Source: Thalassotalea_F euphylliae
Lineage (GTDB): Bacteria > Pseudomonadota > Gammaproteobacteria > Enterobacterales > Alteromonadaceae
Direction of reading: 5' to 3'
Assembly (NCBI RefSeq): GCF_042682785.1
Contig: NZ_JBHUIB010000001.1
Span: forward strand, 1,240,001-1,304,000
Length of the DNA stretch: 64,000 nt
The stretch's first letter is position 1; each line of letters begins with the position of its first letter. The position numbers and the translations under genes are program-made. Below the pieces are notes generated by a model that saw nothing but the letters and a program-made list of their open reading frames with translations, ran no database searches and was not told where the DNA came from. Below are positions 56,947-64,000 of the stretch, piece after piece.

Positions 56947-56985
56947 AAAATCCATTGCAAGAAAAGAAATATTGCAATGGATTTT
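56947..56985. repeat. 14-bp perfect inverted repeat at the mioC 5' end
   Basis: AAAATCCATTGCAA at 56947-56960 and its exact complement at 56972-56985, with an 11-nt loop. In mioC mRNA it forms a stem ending in a T-run directly before the chosen ATG, so it could act as an attenuator/terminator or limit translation. The alternative ATG at 56955 lies in the stem. Confidence 0.75.
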
Positions 56986-56997
56986 ATCACGCTAGAA

Positions 56998-57210
56998 TTA
57001 TTCTCGGGAGTTGTTAGTAATGTATCGATAGAGGTAGGTAAACCCAGGAATTAATATATATGATTGTAACGGCACTATCAGCAACAATGAAAGTAAGGTG
57101 ATCAAAGCCAGGTTCTGGATCAAATACGTTTCAAGTAATGATGGTATAAAATACACCAAAGGAAATAGACACATAAAATTGAAAAGCATTATCAAGTGCT
57201 TGTTTGGCAT
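56998..57210 (-). CDS. Small two-to-three-helix membrane protein in a pirin operon
   Basis: 70 residues from the ATG at 57210, which lies 1 bp after the pirin stop; a longer frame from 57258 overlaps pirin. Hydrophobic segments at about 7-24 and 32-52 end in VPLQSYILIPGFTYLYRYI, which resembles the C-terminal membrane segment found in some antibiotic-biosynthesis-monooxygenase-like proteins. Translation is probably coupled to pirin. Function unknown. Confidence 0.6.
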   Translation of the reverse strand: MPNKHLIMLFNFMCLFPLVYFIPSLLETYLIQNLALITLLSLLLIVPLQSYILIPGFTYLYRYITNNSRE

Positions 57211-57211
57211 A

Positions 57212-57898
57212 TTATTGATTGCTCTGCCCTCGTATAACGATAATTTGCGAACTTTCATGGCTTGATAAAGTAAAACCGTCTTTTACTTTTACCAGAGTTC
57301 TAGCGGGTAACTCTCGGTCATTAACAATTACGTTTCCTTTGCTTATGTAGATGATTGCTGCGCTGTCAAAAGTCGTAGAAAAATTTCCCTCGGTGTTTGC
57401 TACATAAATTTCTGTTTGAGACGTTAGCGTTTTAGTTTGATTAGCATCGCCACCATATACCTTAGTCAGTTGGTTTGTTTCAGGTAAATATGTTTTATAT
57501 GAAGCCGGCATGCCTGTTTTATCAGGCAATACCCATAATTGGATAAGTTGGTTGCGCTGATTACTAGGGTTAATTTCATTGTGGCTAAAGCCTTCAGCAC
57601 CTGCGCGTTGAGCCTGTATCTCGCCAGCTACTAATGATTTGCCGTGTTCTAATGATCCTTGATGATTAACTTTTCCCTCAACCATCACCGAAATGACATC
57701 TATTTCACGATGCGGGTGCATGCCGGTTTCACCGTGCGGTAAAAAGTTAGCATCAGCAAGATAAACAAAGTTTCCGATACCATTAGTCGCCTTACCTTGC
57801 CTAGCCGGGCTGAATACTTTCTGATCTTTTACAAATTGCTTCTCAATTAAGCCCGCAAATCCACCTTGAGGTAATTCATCAAATTTAAGTATTTCCAT
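57212..57898 (-). CDS. Pirin-family cupin protein
   Basis: 228 residues from the ATG at 57898, with AGGA at 5 bp; a TTG at 57910 would add four residues. The two-cupin pirin fold is indicated by HPHREIDVISVMVEG near 75-89 and the EGFSHNEINPSNQRNQLIQLWVLP region, which supplies metal ligands (His/His/Glu). E. coli YhhW-like pirins show quercetinase activity; the physiological role is usually unknown. It is divergent from a LysR-type gene 108 bp away, a common way for such genes to be regulated. Confidence 0.83.
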   Translation of the reverse strand: MEILKFDELPQGGFAGLIEKQFVKDQKVFSPARQGKATNGIGNFVYLADANFLPHGETGMHPHREIDVISVMVEGKVNHQGSLEHGKSLVAGEIQAQRAGAEGFSHNEINPSNQRNQLIQLWVLPDKTGMPASYKTYLPETNQLTKVYGGDANQTKTLTSQTEIYVANTEGNFSTTFDSAAIIYISKGNVIVNDRELPARTLVKVKDGFTLSSHESSQIIVIRGQSNQ

Positions 57899-58006
57899 GT
57901 TCCTGTCCAATTAGCCGTTTTGAAGATAGTAATTAGTTTATTGATTTTAATTTTGGTAAAAAAGATGCTTTACTGGATAACAGTGTTCTACATTTGGTAA
58001 CAAATA

Positions 58007-58906
58007 ATGCTAAGTAATGTTGATTTAAATGATTTGATGGTATTTAAAAAAGTAGTCGATTTAGGCAGTTTTACTAAAGCTGCTGATGCTTTAGATTTAC
58101 CCAAGTCAAATATTAGCCGTAAAGTTACTCGGTTGGAGCAAGCACTATCAGTTCGTTTAATGGAGCGATCAACGCGATCACTCCATTTAACTGAAATCGG
58201 TCAAGTGTATTATCAGCATTGTCAACGAATTAGCGATGAACTTACACAAGCAGATCTGTGCATAGAAAACTTAAGTGAAGCGGCCACTGGCACTATTCTG
58301 CTTGGCTGTTCTGTAGGCGTTGGTCAATCGTTAATAGCACCATTATTGAGCGATTTTAATCAAGCCTACCCTAATGTAAACGTCGATCTTAAGCTCACCA
58401 ACCGCAGAGTTGATGTTATCGAGGAGGGTTACGATCTGGTTGTTAGAGTAGGAGAGTCGCCTGACTCTAACTTAATATCTAAACGATTGCAGACGGTAAC
58501 CATGCGCTTTTATGCCAGTAACACGTATGTCGAGATATGCAAAGATGCTGGTGTTACGTTTGATAACCCGAGTGACTTAAACGATCACGGTTGCTTATAT
58601 ATGAATGAAAATAGTAATAAATCGATATGGCACGTGTGTGTGGGAGATAAGGAGCAGGACGTAAATATAAGCCCCCTAATGATGTCTAACGACTTTAATG
58701 TCCTCAAATCGCTTGCAGAGCAAGGGTTAGGAATTACGCTTTTACCGGAGTATATGGTTGACTCGGCTGACAGTGATTTAGTTGAGGTAAATAGCGATTG
58801 GGTAGGGCGAAGTGTTAACTTCTATGCTATCTACCCAAGTCGGTTAGGCGCTACGCCCAAAGTAGTCGCTATGGTCGATTTTTTAGCGCAGCGAATTAAA
58901 AACTAA
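58007..58906 (+). CDS. LysR-family transcriptional regulator
   Basis: 299 residues, normal for LysR. N-terminal winged HTH (about 5-65: FTKAADALDLPKSNISRKVTRLEQ) and a C-terminal type II periplasmic-fold effector domain (about 95-295). It reads away from the pirin/small-membrane-protein pair and is the obvious candidate to control it. Effector unknown. Converges on mnmE, 4 bp apart. Confidence 0.88.
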   Translation: MLSNVDLNDLMVFKKVVDLGSFTKAADALDLPKSNISRKVTRLEQALSVRLMERSTRSLHLTEIGQVYYQHCQRISDELTQADLCIENLSEAATGTILLGCSVGVGQSLIAPLLSDFNQAYPNVNVDLKLTNRRVDVIEEGYDLVVRVGESPDSNLISKRLQTVTMRFYASNTYVEICKDAGVTFDNPSDLNDHGCLYMNENSNKSIWHVCVGDKEQDVNISPLMMSNDFNVLKSLAEQGLGITLLPEYMVDSADSDLVEVNSDWVGRSVNFYAIYPSRLGATPKVVAMVDFLAQRIKN

Positions 58907-58910
58907 GGAA

Positions 58911-60293
58911 CTACTTGCCAATACAAAATGACGAGAAGATTTTGCCAAGTAGATCATCAGAGGTGAATTCGCCGGTTATTTCATTTAATTCTTGCTGGCA
59001 AAGGCGCAGCTCTTCCGCCAATATTTCACCGGCAACGTAAGCTTCTAGTTGATCCAAGCCTGTTTGCAAGTGCTGATGCGCGTTTTCTAGCGCGACTAAG
59101 TGACGTCGTCGAGCCATAAAGCCACCTTCAATACTGCCTTGATAGCCCATAATGGTTTTTAAGTGTTCTGTAAGATCACTAACACCTTCACCATTTTTTG
59201 CAGACAAGGTGACAACAGGGTGTTGCTCCGATGCTGTCATTCCTGTTTTAGCACCGCTTATATCAGCTTTATTTCTGACGATAGTAAGGCCCATATTATC
59301 GGGAAGTTGTTCAAAGAACTCTGGCCAAAATGCCGTGATATCGGACTCTTGCTGTGTACTGGAATCTACCATCAGTAAAACGCGATCCGCTTTGCTAATT
59401 TCTGCCCACGCGCGTTCAATGCCAATCTGCTCGACTTTATCCGGACTTTCTCGCAACCCTGCTGTATCGATAATATGTAGTGGCATACCGTCGATATGTA
59501 TTTGCTCAGTAAGTACGTCTCGAGTCGTTCCCTCGATGTCTGTCACAATAGCTGTTTCTTTTCCGCTCAGGGCGTTTAACAGGCTTGATTTTCCTGCGTT
59601 GGGACGGCCAGCAATAACAACGCGCATACCTTCACGAATAATACTGCCTTGCTTTGCCTGTGCTTGCACAGTATCGAGATCGGCAATAATCTTTTTAAGA
59701 TCATTAAGCACTTTTTCGTCGGCTAAAAAATCTATTTCTTCTTCTGGGAAATCAATTGCTGCTTCAACGTACATGCGCAAATGTATGACGTCTTCGACTA
59801 GCGCATTGATAAGCTTTGAGAAGTCACCTTGCAGTGAGTGTAATGCACTTCGAGCCGCTTGTTCTGAATTGGAATTAATGAGGTCAGCAATGGCTTCTGC
59901 TTGGGTGAGATCGAGTTTATCGTTTAAAAAAGCTTGTTCGCTGAACTCACCTGGCTTTGCCATTCTAACGCCTGATACCTGCAAAATTTCTTTGAGCAGC
60001 ATATCAAGTATAACGGGGCCACCATGTCCTTGTAGCTCAAGTACATTTTCACCAGTAAAAGAGTTTGGCCCTTCGAAATATAGCGCAATACCCTGGTCAA
60101 GCACATCGCCATTTAACCCACGAAAGTTAAGGTAATCTGCATATCGAGTTTTCGGCTGTTTGCCTAAAATAGCATGTGCAACATCACTCGCTTTAGGGCC
60201 TGACACTCGAATGATGCCTACGCCCCCTCTACCTGGGGCAGTTGCTTGTGCAGCAATGGTTTCCGTTGACGACATGAAGGGAGAATTAGCAGA
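58911..60293 (-). CDS. mnmE: tRNA modification GTPase MnmE (TrmE)
   Basis: 460 residues from the ATG at 60293; a TTG at 60308 is possible. It forms with MnmG the wobble-uridine modification complex. ATAPGRGGVGIIRVSGP near the N-terminus binds the folate, the GTPase P-loop GRPNAGKSSLLNAL lies near 224-237, DTAGLRE near 270-276, and the C-terminal FCIGK holds the catalytic cysteine. Confidence 0.97.
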   Translation of the reverse strand, partial: SANSPFMSSTETIAAQATAPGRGGVGIIRVSGPKASDVAHAILGKQPKTRYADYLNFRGLNGDVLDQGIALYFEGPNSFTGENVLELQGHGGPVILDMLLKEILQVSGVRMAKPGEFSEQAFLNDKLDLTQAEAIADLINSNSEQAARSALHSLQGDFSKLINALVEDVIHLRMYVEAAIDFPEEEIDFLADEKVLNDLKKIIADLDTVQAQAKQGSIIREGMRVVIAGRPNAGKSSLLNALSGKETAIVTDIEGTTRDVLTEQIHIDGMPLHIIDTAGLRESPDKVEQIGIERAWAEISKADRVLLMVDSSTQQESDITAFWPEFFEQLPDNMGLTIVRNKADISGAKTGMTASEQHPVVTLSAKNGEGVSDLTEHLKTIMGYQGSIEGGFMARRRHLVALENAHQHLQTGLDQLEAYVAGEILAEELRLCQQELNEITGEFTSDDLLGKIFSSFCIGK

Positions 60294-60380
60294 CATAACC
60301 AAACTCAAAATATTACTATGTCGTTATTATAACGCTATGTCGCTTTGGGAACATAATTATTGGACTATTTAAGAGACAAT

Positions 60381-60406
60381 AAAAAAGGTGGCAAAAGCCA
60401 CCTTTT
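60381..60406 (-). terminator. Intrinsic terminator of yidC
   Basis: Stem AAAAGGTGGC / GCCACCTTTT (paired GGTGGC / GCCACC core) with a 4-nt loop and a T-run on the minus strand, about 30 bp after yidC. Confidence 0.85.
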
Positions 60407-60433
60407 CAATAGGTTATCAATCGACGACAAACC

Positions 60434-62071
60434 TTAAGCTGTAGCTTTGGCCTTGGCACGCTCCATACCGTTAAAGATCATCTTCATTTGAATAATAGAA
60501 ATAACGTTACTGATGAACCAGTAAAGTACCAGACCTGACGGGAACCAGAAGAAGAATACTGTGAAGACAACCGGCATGTATTGCATCATTTTCTGTTGCA
60601 TTGGGTCTTGCACCGTCATTGGTGTCATCTTTTGCATCACAAACATACTGATACCCATTAAGATAGGTAGTACGTAGTATGGGTCTTTGCTAGATAAGTC
60701 AGTTAGCCATAAACCAAATTCAGCGTGGCGAAGTTCTACACTTTCTAGGAATACCCAGTAAAGTGCCAAGAAAATAGGCATTTGAATAAGAATAGGTAAA
60801 CAGCCACCTGCTGGGTTTACTTTCTCTTTACGGTAAAGTTCCATCATTGCTTGCGACATTTTCTGGCGATCGTCACCAAAGCGCTCTTTTAATGAATTCA
60901 TTTTTGGTTGAAGTTCACGCATTTTCGCCATTGATGTGTACTGCGCTTTAGTCAGCGGGTACATCAAGCCTTTCACAATAATTGTGATGATAATGATCGC
61001 TACGCCCCAGTTAGACACTACTGATTGAATTTTTAGTAGTAACCAGAATAGTGGTTGAGAAATCATAAATAAGAAGCCGTAATCAACAGTTAAATCTAAA
61101 CCGTCTGCAATTTGTTCAAGTGCTTCTTGATCTTTAGGACCTACATAGAATACTGCAGATGTAGTAGCTGTTGTATTTGGTTCAATATTAAGGCTTGGTG
61201 CCTTAAAGCCGATAACCGCATCGCCAGCACTTGTGTAGCTAGTGTAAAGTTGATTTACTCCTGCTTTCTCCGGCACCCAAGCTGACACGAAGTAGTGTTG
61301 TAGCATAGCTACCCAGCCACCTTGTGTAGACTTATTGAGGTTTGCGTCAGCAATGTCTTCAAAGTCATACTTTTCGTAGCGCTCTTCAGTTGTTGAATAA
61401 GCAGCGCCGCGATAGGTTGGAATCAAACCTGAAGAGCTATCAACATAGCTTGATTGTTTTAACTGGCCGTAAAGTTGAACACTTGCAGTATTTGTCGTGT
61501 TGTTAGTGACGTTATAGGTCACATTCACTTGATAGCTGCCCGGTGTAAATTCAAAGTTCTTTTGAACTACAATGCCGGATTCATGCTGATAGGTCAGTGT
61601 TAGTGTCAATGGCTGGCCGTCTTGCATGGTTAATGAAGACGATTCAACACTATAAATTGGTCGGCCGGATACAATACGGTCAATACCATTTGCACCAGTT
61701 AAACCTGATTGTGCAATGTATTTCATGCTACCGTTTTGCATGATAGTAAATGGAACGCCACTACCTTGTTCTGTTTCGTAATCAAGTAATGTCACTTCAA
61801 CGATGTCGCCACCTTGCGTGTTCACTTTAACGTTTAGAACATCAGTTTCGACCGTAACCAGCTGTGCGCTTGATGCTACCGGCTTAACCACTGGCGCGGC
61901 ATTTTCTGATGCTGCTGGTACAAAGTCGTCATCGGCTGTTGTATTACCAGAGGTTTGGCTTGCAGTTTGTGTTACGTCTGGCACAGGTGCATTGTCTAGT
62001 GCCCACTGTTGATACAACAGGAAGGTAACAACCAATAAGCCAATAAAGAGCATACTGCGTAGGGATTCCAT
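60434..62071 (-). CDS. yidC: Membrane protein insertase YidC
   Basis: 545 residues. N-terminal membrane anchor (about 5-22), large periplasmic beta-sandwich domain (about 45-335) and the five-helix insertase core (about 350-530). It inserts and folds inner-membrane proteins, with or without SecYEG. Starts 6 bp after yidD. The motif WGVAIIIITIIVKGLMYPLT begins the conserved core. Confidence 0.96.
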   Translation of the reverse strand: MESLRSMLFIGLLVVTFLLYQQWALDNAPVPDVTQTASQTSGNTTADDDFVPAASENAAPVVKPVASSAQLVTVETDVLNVKVNTQGGDIVEVTLLDYETEQGSGVPFTIMQNGSMKYIAQSGLTGANGIDRIVSGRPIYSVESSSLTMQDGQPLTLTLTYQHESGIVVQKNFEFTPGSYQVNVTYNVTNNTTNTASVQLYGQLKQSSYVDSSSGLIPTYRGAAYSTTEERYEKYDFEDIADANLNKSTQGGWVAMLQHYFVSAWVPEKAGVNQLYTSYTSAGDAVIGFKAPSLNIEPNTTATTSAVFYVGPKDQEALEQIADGLDLTVDYGFLFMISQPLFWLLLKIQSVVSNWGVAIIIITIIVKGLMYPLTKAQYTSMAKMRELQPKMNSLKERFGDDRQKMSQAMMELYRKEKVNPAGGCLPILIQMPIFLALYWVFLESVELRHAEFGLWLTDLSSKDPYYVLPILMGISMFVMQKMTPMTVQDPMQQKMMQYMPVVFTVFFFWFPSGLVLYWFISNVISIIQMKMIFNGMERAKAKATA

Positions 62072-62077
62072 AATCTG

Positions 62078-62326
62078 TTATTTCTCTTTGTTTAATGGTG
62101 GTACGGGATCTTCGCCGCCCGCATTGAGTGGGTGGCATTTTAGTATACGTTTGATTGCTAACCAACAACCTTTTATAACGCCAAAGCGTTCAATGGCGAT
62201 AACAGTATATTGTGAGCATGTTGGTTGGAATCGACAATTGTTGCCTAACAACGGACTGATAAACCGCTGATAGCCTCTCACTAGGCTTATAACTAGCGCT
62301 TGTGACGCTGAGCGATTTTTCGCCAT
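62078..62326 (-). CDS. yidD: Membrane protein insertion efficiency factor YidD
   Basis: 82 residues. Small amphipathic protein that assists YidC/Sec insertion. The conserved RGYQRFISPLLGNNCRFQPT segment with the CSQY motif is present. Overlaps the rnpA 3' end by 34 bp, the normal arrangement. Confidence 0.95.
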   Translation of the reverse strand: MAKNRSASQALVISLVRGYQRFISPLLGNNCRFQPTCSQYTVIAIERFGVIKGCWLAIKRILKCHPLNAGGEDPVPPLNKEK

Positions 62327-62655
62327 ATTTTCACCAACTGTTTATTTATGGTGGCATTGTCTAAATTATCAATACCTGATTTGACCATAACAACCATATC
62401 AACGGAAGGTAATTCGTGTTGATGTAAGCGAAAGCTTTCTCTTGTTAGCCGCTTTATACGATTTCGTTGCACTGCAAGTTTGACACGCTTTTTTGCGATA
62501 GCCATGCCTAAGCGACATTTAGAGTGGTTATTTTTGGTAATTAGGATGGTGAAATGACTAGAGCCAAATCGAGAAGGGTTTGAAAATACTTCTTGGAATT
62601 GCCCGGGAGTCAACAAGCGTGACCCCCGGTTGAATTCGTAAGTAACCGATTTCAT
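62293..62655 (-). CDS. rnpA: Ribonuclease P protein component
   Basis: 120 residues. The protein subunit of RNase P, which matures tRNA 5' ends. The basic AVQRNRIKRLTRESFR motif near 76-91 is the family signature. Between rpmH and yidD, as in most bacteria. Confidence 0.96.
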   Translation of the reverse strand: MKSVTYEFNRGSRLLTPGQFQEVFSNPSRFGSSHFTILITKNNHSKCRLGMAIAKKRVKLAVQRNRIKRLTRESFRLHQHELPSVDMVVMVKSGIDNLDNATINKQLVKIWRKIAQRHKR

Positions 62656-62696
62656 AAGTAAACTGGTTACTTATTCTCTTAAAGGGACTAAGAGAA

Positions 62697-62831
62697 TTAA
62701 GCGCTTAGCTTAGCACGACCTTTAGCACGACGACGTGCTAATACTGCACGACCGTTTTTAGTAGCCATACGAGCACGGAAACCGTGGTTGCGCTTACGCT
62801 TTAATACAGAAGGTTGAAATGTTCTTTTCAT
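62697..62831 (-). CDS. rpmH: 50S ribosomal protein L34
   Basis: 44 residues from the ATG at 62831 (MKRTFQPSVLKRKRNHGFRA), highly basic, standard L34. A longer frame reaches 62885 but adds residues foreign to L34. It is divergent from dnaA across a 486-bp gap. Confidence 0.97.
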   Translation of the reverse strand: MKRTFQPSVLKRKRNHGFRARMATKNGRAVLARRRAKGRAKLSA

Positions 62832-63187
62832 TACACTATTCCGTCGGTTGTTGTTGCCCAGGCAAAACAGCCGTATTGAGCACACTGGTCTAAAAAAAGA
62901 GGCCGAATTTTAAATAGACTTTGAGCAGTTGTCAATGTTTTCCTGAAGTTGATTTGCATAAATGATCGCCGGATCGATCCTATTAGATCTGAACATATCC
63001 ACAAATTAACCACAGAACAACTTTTTTGATTAATAAATAAACGATAAAACTATTAATATTTAAATATTCTAAGGCGAGTATTTTAGTAAAAAATTAATCT
63101 AATAAATTATAAATACATAATAAAAACAACAACTAGAAAAGGGGGGTGTTTTTAAACTGAGTTTTCCCCAGTGATTGTTGTTGCATC

Positions 63188-63196
63188 TGTGGATAA
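63188..63196 (-). promoter_or_regulatory. DnaA box upstream of dnaA
   Basis: Reads TGTGGATAA on the plus strand, perfect consensus on the minus strand, directly upstream of the -35 position of the TATAAT below. This placement fits DnaA autorepression, as known for E. coli dnaA. Confidence 0.75.
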
Positions 63197-63220
63197 CTGC
63201 GTAGATAATTGTCCGATTCG

Positions 63221-63226
63221 TATAAT
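63221..63226 (+). promoter_or_regulatory. Candidate dnaA promoter -10 (TATAAT)
   Basis: Perfect TATAAT about 92 bp before the dnaA start, with a poor -35 that adjoins the DnaA box at 63188-63196. Predicted leader about 85 nt. Confidence 0.5.
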
Positions 63227-63317
63227 AATTTAACTTCTCACGTCCCGTCTGATCGCCTCGACGATCCACAAGTGAAACGAGTTCGAACAAAGAAGTTTAT
63301 ATCGCCAGGAGTCCATT

Positions 63318-64000
63318 TTGGATCATTCTCTTTGGCAGCGTTGTCTCTCTGTTTTACAAGAAGAGCTTCCTGCACAGCAGTTTAGTATGTGGATCCGTCC
63401 ACTTCAGTGTGTTGTAGAAGACAATATCATGACTTTGTATGCACCTAATCGTTTTGTGCTTGATTGGGTAAGAGATAAGTATGTAGAGCGGATAACCTCG
63501 ATCGTATCGATCGAAGAATCTAGTAACCCACCGCTATTGAGGTTTGACGTAGGCACCAAACCAGTTGTTCAGCAGACAGTTCCTACCAGTGGTATTAGTA
63601 AAGATCCAACAGTAGCTAATGCGCCGTTGAGCCAACCAAAACAGGAAGTTGAATCAAACCTGCCAAAAACGACTAATGTTCGAAACAAGTATACTTTTGA
63701 TAACTTCGTAGAGGGTAAATCAAACCAGTTGGCAAGGGCTGCTGCTTCTCAAGTTTCTGATAATCCAGGTTCAGCTTATAACCCCTTATTTATTTATGGT
63801 GGAACTGGTTTAGGTAAAACTCACTTATTGCACGCTGTTGGCAATGGTATTTTACTGAATAACCCGAAAGCAAAAATAGCATATATGCACTCAGAGCGCT
63901 TTGTGCAGGATATGGTTAAAGCCCTACAAAACAATGCGATAGAGAAATTTAAACAGTATTACCGCTCAGTAGATGCATTGCTAATAGATGACATTCAATT
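63318..64000 (+). CDS. dnaA: Chromosomal replication initiator DnaA (3'-partial)
   Basis: The first 227 codons are seen; the gene continues beyond the right edge. The start is TTG at 63318, with AGGAG (63307-63311) 6 bp upstream; no ATG lies in frame between the upstream stop at 63273 and that codon. Residues 2-25 (DHSLWQRCLSVLQ...) and FSMWIRPLQ then APNRFVLDWVRDKY match DnaA domain I. A linker (about 80-125) leads to the AAA+ domain, with Walker A GGTGLGKT at 161-168 and Walker B LLIDD at the very end. DnaA-ATP opens oriC 6-7 kb away. Confidence 0.97.
   Translation, partial: MDHSLWQRCLSVLQEELPAQQFSMWIRPLQCVVEDNIMTLYAPNRFVLDWVRDKYVERITSIVSIEESSNPPLLRFDVGTKPVVQQTVPTSGISKDPTVANAPLSQPKQEVESNLPKTTNVRNKYTFDNFVEGKSNQLARAAASQVSDNPGSAYNPLFIYGGTGLGKTHLLHAVGNGILLNNPKAKIAYMHSERFVQDMVKALQNNAIEKFKQYYRSVDALLIDDIQ

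Larger units (their letters stand above)
62832..63317. promoter_or_regulatory. rpmH-dnaA intergenic region with GATC cluster and DnaA boxes
   Basis: 486 bp without a gene. Four GATC sites lie within 26 bp (62964-62989) and two more at 63251-63254 and 63263-63266. One perfect DnaA box (minus) is at 63188-63196 and near-boxes ATATCCACA at 62995-63003 and TTAACCACA at 63006-63014. The 10-mer TATTAGATCT at 62981-62990 also occurs in oriC at 56244-56253. It holds the dnaA and rpmH promoters. In Pseudomonas the origin is in this interval. Confidence 0.6.

Noticed and set aside
59152..60135. 327-codon plus-strand frame opposite mnmE
   Set aside because: It is antisense to a highly conserved gene, with Ser-rich composition typical of a shadow frame.
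63270..63280. GTGAAAC half-site of parS before dnaA
   Set aside because: Only a half-palindrome, easily expected by chance.

Overview
The window is 64 kb of a gammaproteobacterial chromosome around the replication origin. Gene content and order match a marine member of the Alteromonadales. A Colwelliaceae-type genus such as Thalassotalea or Colwellia is my best guess, based on moderate-to-low GC, the abundance of c-di-GMP proteins, a TonB receptor with an alteromonad-style N-terminus, SapC and DUF416 proteins, and an E. coli-like oriC neighbourhood. The species is not determined. No rRNA, tRNA, prophage, CRISPR array or intact insertion sequence was seen.

Layout, left to right. 1-1.7 kb: a diguanylate cyclase cut by the left edge. 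1.7-10.5 kb: fre, ubiD, a periplasmic solute-binding protein, a secreted DUF1579-like protein, rho, trxA, then divergent rhlB-gppA; a 360-bp MITE-like element sits between trxA and rhlB. 10.5-17 kb: a leftward run tatA-tatB-tatC-(secreted protein)-tatD-7TM/GGDEF-hemB-EamA. 17-23.6 kb: an envelope protein, a GAF-GAF-GGDEF-EAL protein and a TonB-dependent receptor. 23.9-29.2 kb: the ftsY-ftsE-ftsX...rpoH block, interrupted by a convergent EAL-HDOD gene; ftsY carries an almost perfect 6-bp tandem repeat encoding about 21 Glu-Pro pairs. 29.3-37.6 kb: rsmD, a CPBP membrane protease, a DUF416 protein, a 574-residue coiled-coil protein, SapC, a second EamA transporter, small envelope proteins and pgi. 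37.8-44.5 kb: amino-sugar genes glmS and glmU, with a DeoR-type regulator next to glmS and an MltC-type transglycosylase and a secreted alpha/beta hydrolase between them. 44.7-51.7 kb: the complete ATP synthase operon atpIBEFHAGDC. 51.8-56.1 kb: parA-parB, rsmG and mnmG. 56.1-56.5 kb: oriC. 56.5-64 kb: mioC, a pirin/small membrane protein pair with a divergent LysR gene, mnmE, yidC, yidD, rnpA, rpmH, and the start of dnaA, which has a TTG start and runs off the right edge.

How the parts fit together: the right third is the classical replication-initiation and segregation neighbourhood (oriC, dnaA, parAB) with the membrane-insertion, tRNA-modification and energy genes that usually surround it. 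The left part holds general gene-expression factors (rho, rhlB, rpoH), protein export (tatABC, ftsY), cell division (ftsEX) and second-messenger control. Three active-looking GGDEF proteins, all with an inhibitory I-site, plus one EAL-HDOD protein lie within 26 kb.

No wholly new multi-gene system was found. The points most worth a second look are the 360-bp element with outward TATAAT hexamers at both tips between trxA and rhlB, the FtsY Glu-Pro microsatellite, two separate GATC/DnaA-box clusters (mnmG-mioC and rpmH-dnaA) sharing a 10-mer, a 14-bp perfect hairpin at the mioC start, and the spaced direct repeats in front of the glmS-linked DeoR regulator.
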